The notes below the pieces were generated by a model, which saw only the letters and a program-made list of their open reading frames with translations, did no database searches and had not been told where the DNA came from. From Haliea sp963974125 (GTDB taxonomy: Bacteria; Pseudomonadota; Gammaproteobacteria; Pseudomonadales; Halieaceae): a DNA stretch of 64,000 bases. Position numbers and translations under genes: made by a program. The stretch's first letter is position 1. Each line of letters begins with the position of its first letter. Shown one piece after another: positions 24,972 through 34,266 of the stretch. The DNA lies in assembly GCA_963974125.1 (NCBI GenBank), contig CAXBCH010000001.1:62001-126000 (forward strand). Direction: 5' to 3'.

Positions 24972-26744
24972 TCACCATGAGGTAACAGACTCCTCCTCCG
25001 GCTGCAGTGTAGCCGTTGTTGCCCCGGGGCTGTAGCGGCGCCAGATCACTGCCGCCGCGATCAGACCCAGTGGCACGAATAACAGTGCCGGGCCGAGGGC
25101 AAACCAGGGCTCTGCCTGGCTCCAGTCGATAGCGCCATCCGCGCCCACGATCCCCCGTCCACGCTGGTAAGGCAGCACGTACCAGTGCAGCAGAAGCGCC
25201 GGCATGAGTGCGCCGTAGACTACCAGCAGAGCCGGTGCGACCAGCGTCAGCAGGGTCTTGCGCCGGTTCCGGTCGCCGGCGGGCGTCATGTGCAGGCGCT
25301 GGCGGAAGGACTGCTCCCGGGCCGACGGTCCGGCCCGGGACGAGGCGAGATAGATGGCCGCCACGCTGATCACCGCGCCCAGGAGCGCAGGATTGAGATA
25401 GCTGGGGAGCCGAATCAGTCCGGCGTAATCCAGCGCCGCCGGGACCACATTGCCGGCAAAACCGGCTACCAGGCCCCAGAAGGCGCCGGCGGCGGTGATA
25501 CGCGAACTCCAGACACTCATGAACGCCACCGGCCCCCAGGACGAGGCGAATACGGTGCCGATAAAAAGCATGATCCAGAAAACGTTGGCGGGCACGGTCA
25601 GGCTCAGGGCAAGCACCACGATCGCGACGCCGCCCATGAGCAGCCGCGTTGTGGCCAGACGCGGCGCCCGGTCGCGGCTGCCCAGATCATTACTGACACT
25701 GAAACCCACGAGCGACAGGAAAGTGGACGCTGAGGACAGCGCCGCAGCAACGATTCCCGCCAGCAGCAGGGCACCGAGGAAGCCGGGTACCAGGTGTCGC
25801 GCGGCCCACAGCAGCACCGTCTCCGAGGGCGCGATATCCGTGCGCGCGAGGTTGACCAGCCCTCCCGCGCCATAGATCAGGTACTGCATGACGATCACTG
25901 CGAAGCAGGCGTAGATCGATGCACGCAACACCACGTGTTCGTCGCGCGCCATGAGATGGCGGCTGGCCTGCCAGGGACTGACGGCGTAGACCACGCTCCA
26001 GGACAGGTCGATAATTATGAACCAGATCAGGAAATCCACTGCCCTGGGCCAGGGTGTGCCGGCACCGATGGTGCCGTGCCAGGCGGCGATGTCTGGCTTG
26101 CTGCCCTGGCTTGCGAGCGCCTCCACCGCCGTGGCGACGCCGCCAAAACCGCCGACAAGCTTGGCCACGAAGAGCACCGTTGCCACGGTAAAAAGCAGGA
26201 ACATGAGCGTATCGGTGATGATGACGCCGCGGGAACCCGCATAGAGCGTGAAAATTGTGTAGCTCAGCCAGGCGACCAGTACCGCCTCGACGTAGTTCAG
26301 GGCGGTCAGATCCGCGAGCAGTAGCGCCGCGCCCTGGGTGACAACCAGCAGGTAGCCACCCAAGCCGAAAACGATGGTAACGCCTGCCGCCTGCTGTACC
26401 CGGCGACTGTTGAAGCGATGGCCGAAGTAATCGGCTACCGTGGGCGCGCGACTGCGGCGCAGGAACGTGCCGAAGAAGAGCGCGCCGTAGATATAGCCGG
26501 TGACGGCGATACCCGGCAACAGCAGGTAGGGCCCCATCTGGCCATCGTAGGTAAAACCCGCCTCGCCGAGAAACAGGGAAGTGCTGAAGACACTGGCGAC
26601 CAGCGTACCGAGAATCAACAGTGTCGGCGCGCGTCGCCCGGCCACGAAGTAATCTTCCACGGTGTGGACGCGGCGGCCGGCGTAGTTTCCTACCACGATG
26701 AAGGCCAGCACGCTGATGGCGATAGTCAGCGTGTAGCTATCCAT
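24972..26744 (-). CDS. sodium:solute symporter (SSS family)
   Basis: A 590-residue multi-helix permease. The N-terminal helix is followed by GRRVHTVEDYFVAGRR, a classic SSS signature, and by VASVFSTSLFLGEAGFTYDG near the sodium site of the LeuT-fold core. A run of about 13 helices extends to the C-terminal LLFVPLGLIAAAVIW. The family uses the sodium gradient to import amino acids, betaine, proline, sugars or urea; the sequence does not decide the substrate. It is the first gene of the minus-strand SSS-MFS-PYROXD2 unit. A sodium-coupled carrier fits a marine lifestyle. Confidence 0.88.
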   Translation of the reverse strand: MDSYTLTIAISVLAFIVVGNYAGRRVHTVEDYFVAGRRAPTLLILGTLVASVFSTSLFLGEAGFTYDGQMGPYLLLPGIAVTGYIYGALFFGTFLRRSRAPTVADYFGHRFNSRRVQQAAGVTIVFGLGGYLLVVTQGAALLLADLTALNYVEAVLVAWLSYTIFTLYAGSRGVIITDTLMFLLFTVATVLFVAKLVGGFGGVATAVEALASQGSKPDIAAWHGTIGAGTPWPRAVDFLIWFIIIDLSWSVVYAVSPWQASRHLMARDEHVVLRASIYACFAVIVMQYLIYGAGGLVNLARTDIAPSETVLLWAARHLVPGFLGALLLAGIVAAALSSASTFLSLVGFSVSNDLGSRDRAPRLATTRLLMGGVAIVVLALSLTVPANVFWIMLFIGTVFASSWGPVAFMSVWSSRITAAGAFWGLVAGFAGNVVPAALDYAGLIRLPSYLNPALLGAVISVAAIYLASSRAGPSAREQSFRQRLHMTPAGDRNRRKTLLTLVAPALLVVYGALMPALLLHWYVLPYQRGRGIVGADGAIDWSQAEPWFALGPALLFVPLGLIAAAVIWRRYSPGATTATLQPEEESVTSW

Positions 26745-26815
26745 GGCTTGCAGCTACCCGCAAGGTACCCCTGAGCCACCGCACTGCGGTGACGGGCCGG
26801 GAATTCCGGCCCGGA

Positions 26816-28396
26816 TCACCGATCACGAAGAATCACGCGCGCGGCGTTATAGCCGGGCAGGCCGCTGACCCCACCGCCGGGATGGGCTCCGGACCCGCAA
26901 AGGTATACCCCGGCCGTGGGCATCCGGTAACCGGCGTGACCGGGAATCGGACGCATGCAGTAGAACTGGTCCAGGTGCAGGGCACCGTGAAAGATATCAC
27001 CGCCGACCATGTTCAGGTCCCGCTCGATATCCAGCGGGGTCTTTATCTGTCGACCCACTACCGAGGCCCGGAAATTTGGCGCCTGGGCGTCAATCGTGTC
27101 GATGACCAGGTCTGCCACCTCGTCGCGGACCTCGTCCCAGCAGCGACCGTCCGGCAGGTAGCGCTGAAAGTGCTGACAGAACAGGCTCGCCACGTGTCCG
27201 CCCGCCGGTGCGAGACTGTCGTCCTGGGTGCTCGGGATCTGCATGGAAATGACCGGGCGCTGCGACCAGCCCTGGTCGCGCGCATCGCGGTAGGCGTTCT
27301 GCAGGTAGGGCAGAGAAGGGCAGAACTCGATGGCGCCGAGGAAGTGGGAATCGTCGCTGCCCTTGAGGCTGGTGAAGCGCGGCAGTTCCGACAGGGCAAC
27401 GTTCATCCGCAGGGTCGCCGAGTGGCTGCGATAGTTGTCGATGCGCCGTTGGTCGTCCTGATCGAGGCCGTGCCCATCCAGGAGCCGCTGCAGCAACACC
27501 TGCGGGTGGACGTTTGCTGCCACTATCGGCGCGCGCAATTCACGCCCATCTTCCGTCACAACACCACAGGCGCGATCCTTCTCTACCAGAATGCGCGCCA
27601 CGGGTGCCTCCAGCTCGATGCGCACGCCGCGGGCCCGGGCGGAAGCGGCCATGGCCCCGGTGATCGCACCCATGCCACCGCGCGCGATGCCCCATGCCCC
27701 CTCGCGGCCCTTGACCTCGCCAAAGGCGTGGTGCAGGAGCACATAGGCCGTGCCGGCCTGGTACGGATCCGCGAAGTTGCCGATCACGCCTTCGAGACCG
27801 AGCACACCCTTGAGCGCTTCGCCTTCGAACCAGGCATCGAGGTGATCGCCGATGGAGCGCACCATCAGCTCCCCCAGTACCATCTGGTGCTTGCTGCTCA
27901 GGCGCCGCAGGGCATTGCCGCCCTTGAGCAGCGCCAGTGCATCGCGCCAGCCGCCGCCGAAATTGGGCGGTGCTTCCATGGCAAGGGCCCGCAACGCCCT
28001 GGCCACGGAACCGATCTCGTTCTCGAAGGCCTCAAGGCGCTCTGCGTCTCGGCGGGAGAAGCGCGCTACCGCGGCCCGCGCCTGCTTGCTGTCCCGGGTC
28101 AGCTGCAGGTGGTCGCCGTCGAGAATACTGAGCGTGCCCGCGGGCCGCTCCATGATCTCGAGGCCATGCTTTTCCAACGCCAGGTCAGCGATCACCTTCG
28201 GGTGCAGCAGACTGATGGAGTAGGAGTAGACCGAGTTGCGAAAGCCGGGGTGGAACTCCTCTGTTATCGCCGCGCCACCAACCCGGTCCCGGGCCTCGAG
28301 GACAGTAACCTTGAGGCCGGCAGCCGCCAGGTAGCCAGCGCAGACCAGGCCGTTATGGCCCGCCCCAATGACGATGACATCCGACTGCCCGCTCAT
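26816..28396 (-). CDS. PYROXD2/phytoene-desaturase-like FAD oxidoreductase, copy 4
   Basis: A 526-residue flavoprotein with VIVIGAGHNGL at residues 7-17, RVGGAAITEEFHPGFRNSVY and C-terminal CGSGAHPGGGVSGLPGYNAA. I chose ATG 28396, which has GGGGGAG about 9 bp upstream; the frame is open for 216 bp further but overlaps the divergent PuuA-like promoter region. It is 71 bp upstream of the SSS carrier on the same strand, so copy 4, SSS, MFS and copy 3 may form one transcript. Its closest look-alike here is copy 3. Confidence 0.85.
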   Translation of the reverse strand: MSGQSDVIVIGAGHNGLVCAGYLAAAGLKVTVLEARDRVGGAAITEEFHPGFRNSVYSYSISLLHPKVIADLALEKHGLEIMERPAGTLSILDGDHLQLTRDSKQARAAVARFSRRDAERLEAFENEIGSVARALRALAMEAPPNFGGGWRDALALLKGGNALRRLSSKHQMVLGELMVRSIGDHLDAWFEGEALKGVLGLEGVIGNFADPYQAGTAYVLLHHAFGEVKGREGAWGIARGGMGAITGAMAASARARGVRIELEAPVARILVEKDRACGVVTEDGRELRAPIVAANVHPQVLLQRLLDGHGLDQDDQRRIDNYRSHSATLRMNVALSELPRFTSLKGSDDSHFLGAIEFCPSLPYLQNAYRDARDQGWSQRPVISMQIPSTQDDSLAPAGGHVASLFCQHFQRYLPDGRCWDEVRDEVADLVIDTIDAQAPNFRASVVGRQIKTPLDIERDLNMVGGDIFHGALHLDQFYCMRPIPGHAGYRMPTAGVYLCGSGAHPGGGVSGLPGYNAARVILRDR

Positions 28397-28554
28397 GCCA
28401 ACAACTCCCCCGCCCCCAGGTTTTTCGCCCCAGTCTAGAGTGGGCCGGGGGGAGGAGCCTCCGAGCCGATGGGCTAGGAAGCGCCAACAAGGAGCGCTGC
28501 TGCATAGTTCAAGGGCATCTGCCCTGCGCGGCAGGCAATCAATCGGATAGCCGC

Positions 28555-29937
28555 ATGAACTTCGCCCAACCGCAAGAACTGGATGACTACCTCCGCGAGC
28601 ATCCCGAGACACAGATGCTCGAGCTGTTGATGCCCGACATGAATGGCCTCCTGCGCTGCAAGCGGATCCAGCGTCGCGAATTCGCCGGCTTCTTTGCCGG
28701 TGCCTTCTCCGTGCCGCGTACTATCCCGTTCCTGGGTGTTCGAGGCGACATGTATGGCGGCCAGGACCAGGCGGTGATTGGCGGCGACCCGGACCAGACC
28801 CTGCGCCCGGTTGCCGGCACCCTTGCCCCCATTCCCTGGCTGGCCTCGCCCACCGCGCAGGTGCTAACGGGTTTTGCCGACAAGGATGGAAGCTTTTGCT
28901 GGACCGACCCGCGGGCGCCGCTGCTGCGGGTGCTGGAGCATTTTGCGGCAGACGGCCTGGCGCCCGTCGTGGCCACGGAACTTGAATTTTACCTGTTGGC
29001 CGATGGCGACGGTGCCCGTCCGCAGCCGCTCATGGGCCGTGTGCCTGGCACCGGACTACGCCAGGGCGGCATCCAGTACTGCATGCCGGATGATCTGCTG
29101 GACTGTGACGCGTTCCTGGAAGACGTGCGCCTTGCCTGCGAGCTGCATTCAGTGCCACTTACCGCTATCCACAGCGAGTTCTCACCGGGACAATGGGAAA
29201 TCAACACCCATCACCAGCAGGACGCGCTGCTCGCGGGCGATCATGCACTGCTCTTGCGCAGACTGGTGAAAGGTATTGCCCGACGCCATGGCCTTGCCGC
29301 AACGTTCATGGCGAAACCGTTCGCGGAGCTGGGCGGCAGCGGCCTGCACATTCACGCCAGCGTCTACGATGGCGCGGGGGGCAATGTCTTCGCCCATCGG
29401 GAACCCGCGGAACCACCGCACATGACGGCCACGCTGCTCGCTGGAATCGGCGGTCTGGCGAATACCGTTAACGAAGCAATGGCGATTTTCGCGCCAAACC
29501 CCAACTCCTATCGCCGCCTCAAGCCCGGAGCTTATGCCCCCGCAGGGCCGACCTGGGGTTACGATCACCGTGAAGTAGCCCTGCGTGTTCCGGTCTCCTC
29601 GGAACAAAACCGGCGCATTGAACACCGCATCGCCGGTGCCGATGCGAACCCGTATCTGGTCCTGGCGGCGGTGCTCGCGGGTATTCACCATGGCATGCGC
29701 AGCGATGCAGACCCGGGTGAGCCGGTAACACGGGAAGCAGATCTCTCCCAATCCGCTGTCAGTTTCCCCACCCGTCTCGACGGGGCCCTGGAACTGTTTC
29801 GAGCCGGGAAGATCATTCCCGCCTATCTGGGCGAGCGCTATGCCAGGGCCTATGCGGTGCAGCGTCAGGGGGAGAGCGACCTGTATCACGGAGAGGTGCC
29901 CGACCTGGATTACAGCTGGTACCTGCGGGCGCTGTAG
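28555..29937 (+). CDS. glutamine synthetase homologue, PuuA-like (gamma-glutamyl amine synthetase)
   Basis: A 460-residue member of the glutamine synthetase superfamily. Metal and substrate elements are visible: ATELEFYLL, EFSPGQWEINTHHQQ, MAKPFAELGGSGLHIHASVY (the HIH segment) and RIEHRIAGADANPYL. Length and motif spacing match PuuA-type enzymes that join glutamate to putrescine or related amines with ATP, and not the adenylylated GlnA. GGAT lies about 9 bp before ATG 28555. It is monocistronic and diverges from PYROXD2 copy 4 over 158 bp. With the PuuB-like oxidase at 20825 it gives two steps of a gamma-glutamylated pathway. The actual amine is unknown. Confidence 0.84.
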   Translation: MNFAQPQELDDYLREHPETQMLELLMPDMNGLLRCKRIQRREFAGFFAGAFSVPRTIPFLGVRGDMYGGQDQAVIGGDPDQTLRPVAGTLAPIPWLASPTAQVLTGFADKDGSFCWTDPRAPLLRVLEHFAADGLAPVVATELEFYLLADGDGARPQPLMGRVPGTGLRQGGIQYCMPDDLLDCDAFLEDVRLACELHSVPLTAIHSEFSPGQWEINTHHQQDALLAGDHALLLRRLVKGIARRHGLAATFMAKPFAELGGSGLHIHASVYDGAGGNVFAHREPAEPPHMTATLLAGIGGLANTVNEAMAIFAPNPNSYRRLKPGAYAPAGPTWGYDHREVALRVPVSSEQNRRIEHRIAGADANPYLVLAAVLAGIHHGMRSDADPGEPVTREADLSQSAVSFPTRLDGALELFRAGKIIPAYLGERYARAYAVQRQGESDLYHGEVPDLDYSWYLRAL

Positions 29938-29953
29938 CGAGCGGTGCGGCGCG

Positions 29954-29992
29954 AGCCTCACTGAAGCGCGAGGCTGCGCTGCAGTGCTTCAG
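29954..29992. terminator. possible hairpins between converging PuuA-like and TonB receptor genes
   Basis: Two mutually exclusive stems are visible: AGCCTC (29954-29959) with GAGGCT (29970-29975), and CTGAAGC (29961-29967) with GCTTCAG (29986-29992), the latter overlapping the receptor stop codon. Neither has a T-tract. I record this as a weak structural candidate between convergent genes. Confidence 0.25.
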
Positions 29993-32478
29993 AACGTGTA
30001 GCTTACCCTCACACCCGCGGTCCTTGGCCGCGAGGGACCGAAGGTATGCTGCACGAAAAGCGTGCTCTCACTGGGGTCGTCGGCGTAATTGCCGTCGTAC
30101 CAAACATCGTCGAACACATTTTCCACGTAGGCGCTCAGCTGCCAGCTGGACTGGCGATAACCCACGATAATATCGGTCTGATTCAGCGCCTTGATGCGCT
30201 GGAAGATCAAGTCCTTGTCCGGCCAGTCGCCGCGATAGTCATCCTCCCAGGACCACGCAACGGTGCCAAAGACCTCGCCTTCGCCCAGCGGATAGTTGGC
30301 ATCGAGCACCGCGAACGCCGTGTACTCCGGTGCCCAGGGGATGGAATTGCCCTCGCAGGCATCGGCGGATCCAGTGAGCGTTTCGCCCGCGCCACAGAAA
30401 GCCTGGACGTTGGTTGCTTCCGAATCGAACCAGGAGCCCCCGGTTCTGAACTTGAGGTGATCCGTAAGCGCCACACTGGCTTCCACCTCGATGCCCCAGC
30501 CCTCGACCTCGCCAACGTTGTCGACGATAGTACGTGGACCCTCGCCGAAAATCGCCTGCAAATCCTCGTACTCGTAGAAAAACGCTGTCGTCGCCAGCTG
30601 GGCGCGCCCGTCCAGCAGTGTGCCTTTGTAGCCAATCTCATAGGAGGTCACTGTCTCAGGCCCGAAATCCCCGGGGCGATCGCGGCCGGGCAAGCCCACA
30701 CAGAGCCCGAAGGGACAGCCCTCGCTGCCTGGGCCCTCGATATTGAAGCTGCCAAACCCTCCGGGCTTGTAGCCGGTTGCAACACTCGCGAAGAGCAAGG
30801 TATCCAGACTGGGGCGCCAGTTGACGACCGCGCGCCAGGTCACCTCATCCCAGTCCTGCTTGTCGCGCAACGCGCCTTCCGGGGTGGAAAAGCCGGTCTG
30901 AACCTTGTAGCGCAGCAGGGAGCCGCCCGGGTCGGGCAGGGCATTCTGGGAAAAGTCCTTCTCGTCGTAGCTGTAGCGGACACCCAAAGATGCGTCGAGG
31001 CGCTCGCTGAAGCGGTAGCTCAAATCCAGGTAGGCTGAGTACCCCTGGTATTTCCCGACAACGCGGTTGCGGTCATTGATCAGGCCGGTGGGCGAAGGTG
31101 TCCACTCGCAGCTGCCAAAGTAGTAATCCAGGTAGTAGTCGCAATAGGTGGTCTGACCGTAGTAGCTGTCCAGCCCGTTGTAGTAGTCAAACAGATCGGC
31201 GCAGGTGTTGAACCAGTAACCGAGGCAGTACACATCCTCTTCCTGCTGACCGAGAAAGATCGTGTCGATGTCCTCGTCGTAGAAAGACGCGCCCGCGTAC
31301 CAGTCCAGCGGGCCTTCACTGTTGGACGCCAGGCGGACCTCCTGCTCGAAGTACTCCCCCGACTGGCTCTGCCCGTAGTTGAAGGTGATCGTGGGCAGCC
31401 CGTCGTAATCCTCTACATACTCGTAGTCGTGGTCCTTGTAGCCGGTCATCGAGGTCAGCGTTGCCCAGCCGAGATCAATATCGACCAGCAGGCCGATGGA
31501 AAAGATCTCCGAATCATCCCGGGGCGTCAGCGAATTGTCGTTGTTGACCGTGCGGCCATCGCGGGAGGTTGCGATGGGCACGCCCCCGTTGATGCGCGTC
31601 TGATTGACCTCAAATGCCGTGCCCTCACCCGTCGCCCTGTAGACCGTGCCGAACTGGTTGCGGTCATCGTACTCGAGGATCAAATCGGCGGTCAGTTTCT
31701 CGTTCTGGTAGCGGGTGGTGATGCGCAGCGACTGGTTGTCGTGGGAGATCAGGTCATCGCCGCCAGCGATATTGTCGACATAACCGTCCTCTTCGGAATG
31801 AAATCCGGCAATGCGGACAGCGAGGTTTTCGCTGATGGGCAGGTTGACCGCACCCTCGAAAGTGAACACGCCACGCTCACCGACATCGACCTCGGCATAA
31901 CCCGCGGTCTCGGAAACATCGGGTTTCGCGGTAATGATGTTCATCGCGCCACTCACTGAGTTGCGCCCGAACAAAAAGCCCTGTGGCCCGCGCAGTACCT
32001 CCGCGCGCTCGATATCGTAGAGGCTGGAGACAGCGGCGCCGTTACGGCCCTGGTAGAGGCCGTTCTTGTAAAGACTGACGGAAGGGTCGCCGCCGTTGCC
32101 AAAGTCGATGGTACGAATGCCGCGAACGCTGACAAAATCGAGAAAGCTGTCCTTGCTGTTGCCACTGATACCCGGAGTGAAGGAAATCAGGTCCTTGATG
32201 TCGCTGAGATTGACCTTGCGGATTTCCGCGCCAGACATCGCGGTAATTGCAATGGGCACGTCCATTACCGACTCTGCGCGTTTCGTTGCGGTGACAATCA
32301 CCTCCTCGAGCTGCTGTGCCGCCACAGGCGTGGCGGCGGCGCCGCTCAGCATGGCCACTGCCACAGCTCGCGACAACAGACGGCGCCGCGCGCTCGGCAC
32401 CTGCGATGTTGCTGCGCTGCGCCAGGCCACGCCTGGCGTGCTGGCTCCGGGAATATACGAGGATGATTGGGGCTCCAT
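29989..32478 (-). CDS. TonB-dependent outer-membrane receptor
   Basis: An 829-residue receptor. ATG 32478 has GGAGGAG about 6 bp upstream. An N-terminal extension precedes a signal-like segment ending VAAQQ near residue 55. A TonB-box-like EEVIVTATKRAESVMDVP leads into the plug (LSDIKDLISFTPGI, DPSVSLYKNGLY and RAEVLRGPQGFLFGRNS). The barrel ends with the aromatic C-terminus TAGVRVSYTF. The AQQLEEVIVTATKR form is typical of receptors in oligotrophic marine and sphingomonad-like bacteria that import organic substrates as well as iron complexes. Residues about 415-459 form an unusual Tyr/Cys-rich loop. It is downstream of, and probably independent from, the sulfotransferase gene on the same strand. 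Confidence 0.92.
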   Translation of the reverse strand: MEPQSSSYIPGASTPGVAWRSAATSQVPSARRRLLSRAVAVAMLSGAAATPVAAQQLEEVIVTATKRAESVMDVPIAITAMSGAEIRKVNLSDIKDLISFTPGISGNSKDSFLDFVSVRGIRTIDFGNGGDPSVSLYKNGLYQGRNGAAVSSLYDIERAEVLRGPQGFLFGRNSVSGAMNIITAKPDVSETAGYAEVDVGERGVFTFEGAVNLPISENLAVRIAGFHSEEDGYVDNIAGGDDLISHDNQSLRITTRYQNEKLTADLILEYDDRNQFGTVYRATGEGTAFEVNQTRINGGVPIATSRDGRTVNNDNSLTPRDDSEIFSIGLLVDIDLGWATLTSMTGYKDHDYEYVEDYDGLPTITFNYGQSQSGEYFEQEVRLASNSEGPLDWYAGASFYDEDIDTIFLGQQEEDVYCLGYWFNTCADLFDYYNGLDSYYGQTTYCDYYLDYYFGSCEWTPSPTGLINDRNRVVGKYQGYSAYLDLSYRFSERLDASLGVRYSYDEKDFSQNALPDPGGSLLRYKVQTGFSTPEGALRDKQDWDEVTWRAVVNWRPSLDTLLFASVATGYKPGGFGSFNIEGPGSEGCPFGLCVGLPGRDRPGDFGPETVTSYEIGYKGTLLDGRAQLATTAFFYEYEDLQAIFGEGPRTIVDNVGEVEGWGIEVEASVALTDHLKFRTGGSWFDSEATNVQAFCGAGETLTGSADACEGNSIPWAPEYTAFAVLDANYPLGEGEVFGTVAWSWEDDYRGDWPDKDLIFQRIKALNQTDIIVGYRQSSWQLSAYVENVFDDVWYDGNYADDPSESTLFVQHTFGPSRPRTAGVRVSYTF

Positions 32479-32667
32479 GTCTGTCTCCTCCGCGGCCTTG
32501 GCGACACGCGCACATTATTTTCATTTAAAAATAGCGAATAATGGCGCTTTTACAAACTTTTCATGACTATAGTCCACAGAGAAACCCGCGCTTCGCAGCC
32601 TACAGGGGCAATATATGCACCATATTGAAACAGCGGGCGCACCGCTCTTGCACGGTACGCCTGTGTG

Positions 32668-34266
32668 TCAGAGCGTTTCCGGGACCCCGGCTGCAGCCAG
32701 CGTTTCGCGCATGATCGAAAGCCGCTCTGCATAGCGACGCCAGCGGCCGACGGAGCGCGTATGCGCCGGCTGGCGCACCTGTACCACGCTTGCCGTGGTG
32801 ACCGCGGCTTTCTGCTCATGGAACAGGAGGCAGGCGTCCTCCCAGGGCAGTTCGAGAAAGTCGACGAGCGCACGCGCGTTCGGCTCGACGTTGGCGGCCG
32901 TGTCTTCGTAGGAAATGTCAAAGAAGCGGTCGCCAAAGCGCTCTCGCCAGGTTGCCATGAGGTGATAGTAGCGCGCGTGATGGCGCGCCATTTCAGCCTG
33001 ATCGTAGGAGTGCGGGTAGGCATCGGCAAAGAGCTGCTTGTAGCTTGCGAAACAGGCATCCATGGGGTCGCGGCGCAAGTGCACGATCTTCGCTCTCGGC
33101 AGGGCTTTCAGGATCAAGGGCAGATAGAGATAGTTGGGGGGCAATTTGTCGACGAAACGCGGTAGTGTTCCCTGCAGCTTGCGGGTCGACTGCAAGTAGG
33201 CATTGCCCAGCTGCTGCGGGTCGATTGCCGCAGCGAGTTGCGCGAGCTTCGCTGACTGGCGTCGCGGCTCGCGGTAATCCCCCAGGCGCCGAACACAGTG
33301 CCCGAACTGTTTCAGCTCTCCCGCCGAGTGCACCTGCGAATGACTGGTGATGATGCGCTCGACAAGCGTGGTGCCGGTGCGCGGCTGGCCGACCACGAAG
33401 ATCGGCGCCGGGTCAGCATGCCCCTGCGCATTGTCATAGAGCCAGGTCTCGGTAAAGGTATCGGCGAAGGCCGCGTACATTTCCTCCTCCGCGGCTTCGT
33501 CGAAATCGATGGTCTTGCGACGCGCGCGGGCACCGCGCTCAAAGGCCTCGAATGCCCGATCCCAGTCCTCGAGATCCTCGAGTTCCTTGCCCAGCGCATA
33601 ACAGAGAAAAGCGAGCGCACGCGGATTCTGTGACTCTTCATCAATCAGCCGCTCGAGTTGCTCGACGTGTTCCCGGTCCTTCACCCGCCTCAGGCCGGAC
33701 AACAGCCAGTGCGCATTCGGATGCGAGGGGCTCCGGGCCAGTACCTGGCCGAGGTCAGCTTCCGCTTCCTCCAGACGATCGAGAAACATGTGATTGTTGG
33801 CCCGGTCAAGAAGGAAGGGGATGCTGTCGGGCCGCTTTTCCACAGCGCGTGTGATCCAGGCCCCCGCCTCCTGCTGATCGCCCAGCAGACCATGCACAAT
33901 CCCGATCAGATCCATCACTGTCGGGTTGTCGTCGTTGTATTCAACCGCTTTGGCAAGTGCCGCATCTGCCCGTGCCGGCTGGCCCGCCTGCATGAACAGG
34001 CGGGCGAGATTCGCCCACGCAGCCGCATGATCCGGCTGTAGTTTGGTCACCGAACCAAAGGCCCGGACCGCATGCCAGGTCTGCTTGAGTTCGAGGGCGA
34101 TCAGGCCGACGAGGAAATGGGCCTCGACGAGATCCCCCTTGGCGCCAAGCAGGCGTTTGCAGCAGGCCGAGGCCTCGTTGAGGCGCCCTGCAGACAGGTG
34201 CGTAAAGCCCTCGTGGAGGACATCCTGCATCCAGGGTTCTGCAGGCACCTGTCTGGCAATGCTCAA
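32668..34266 (-). CDS. tetratricopeptide-repeat sulfotransferase family protein
   Basis: A 532-residue two-domain protein. Residues 1 to about 250 hold TPR-like helical pairs (LVEAHFLVGLIALELKQTWH, HAAAWANLARLFMQAGQPAR and onward). The C-terminal half is a sulfotransferase fold starting PIFVVGQPRTGTTLVERII, whose PRTGTT loop binds the 5'-phosphosulfate of PAPS, with VHLRRDPMDACFASYKQLF for the 3'-phosphate. The acceptor is unknown. The assigned TTG start overlaps the upstream flavoprotein stop as TTGA; an internal ATG at 34230 is an alternative. TPR-sulfotransferases often neighbour TonB receptors in related bacteria, as here, but their function is not established. Confidence 0.85.
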   Translation of the reverse strand: MSIARQVPAEPWMQDVLHEGFTHLSAGRLNEASACCKRLLGAKGDLVEAHFLVGLIALELKQTWHAVRAFGSVTKLQPDHAAAWANLARLFMQAGQPARADAALAKAVEYNDDNPTVMDLIGIVHGLLGDQQEAGAWITRAVEKRPDSIPFLLDRANNHMFLDRLEEAEADLGQVLARSPSHPNAHWLLSGLRRVKDREHVEQLERLIDEESQNPRALAFLCYALGKELEDLEDWDRAFEAFERGARARRKTIDFDEAAEEEMYAAFADTFTETWLYDNAQGHADPAPIFVVGQPRTGTTLVERIITSHSQVHSAGELKQFGHCVRRLGDYREPRRQSAKLAQLAAAIDPQQLGNAYLQSTRKLQGTLPRFVDKLPPNYLYLPLILKALPRAKIVHLRRDPMDACFASYKQLFADAYPHSYDQAEMARHHARYYHLMATWRERFGDRFFDISYEDTAANVEPNARALVDFLELPWEDACLLFHEQKAAVTTASVVQVRQPAHTRSVGRWRRYAERLSIMRETLAAAGVPETL

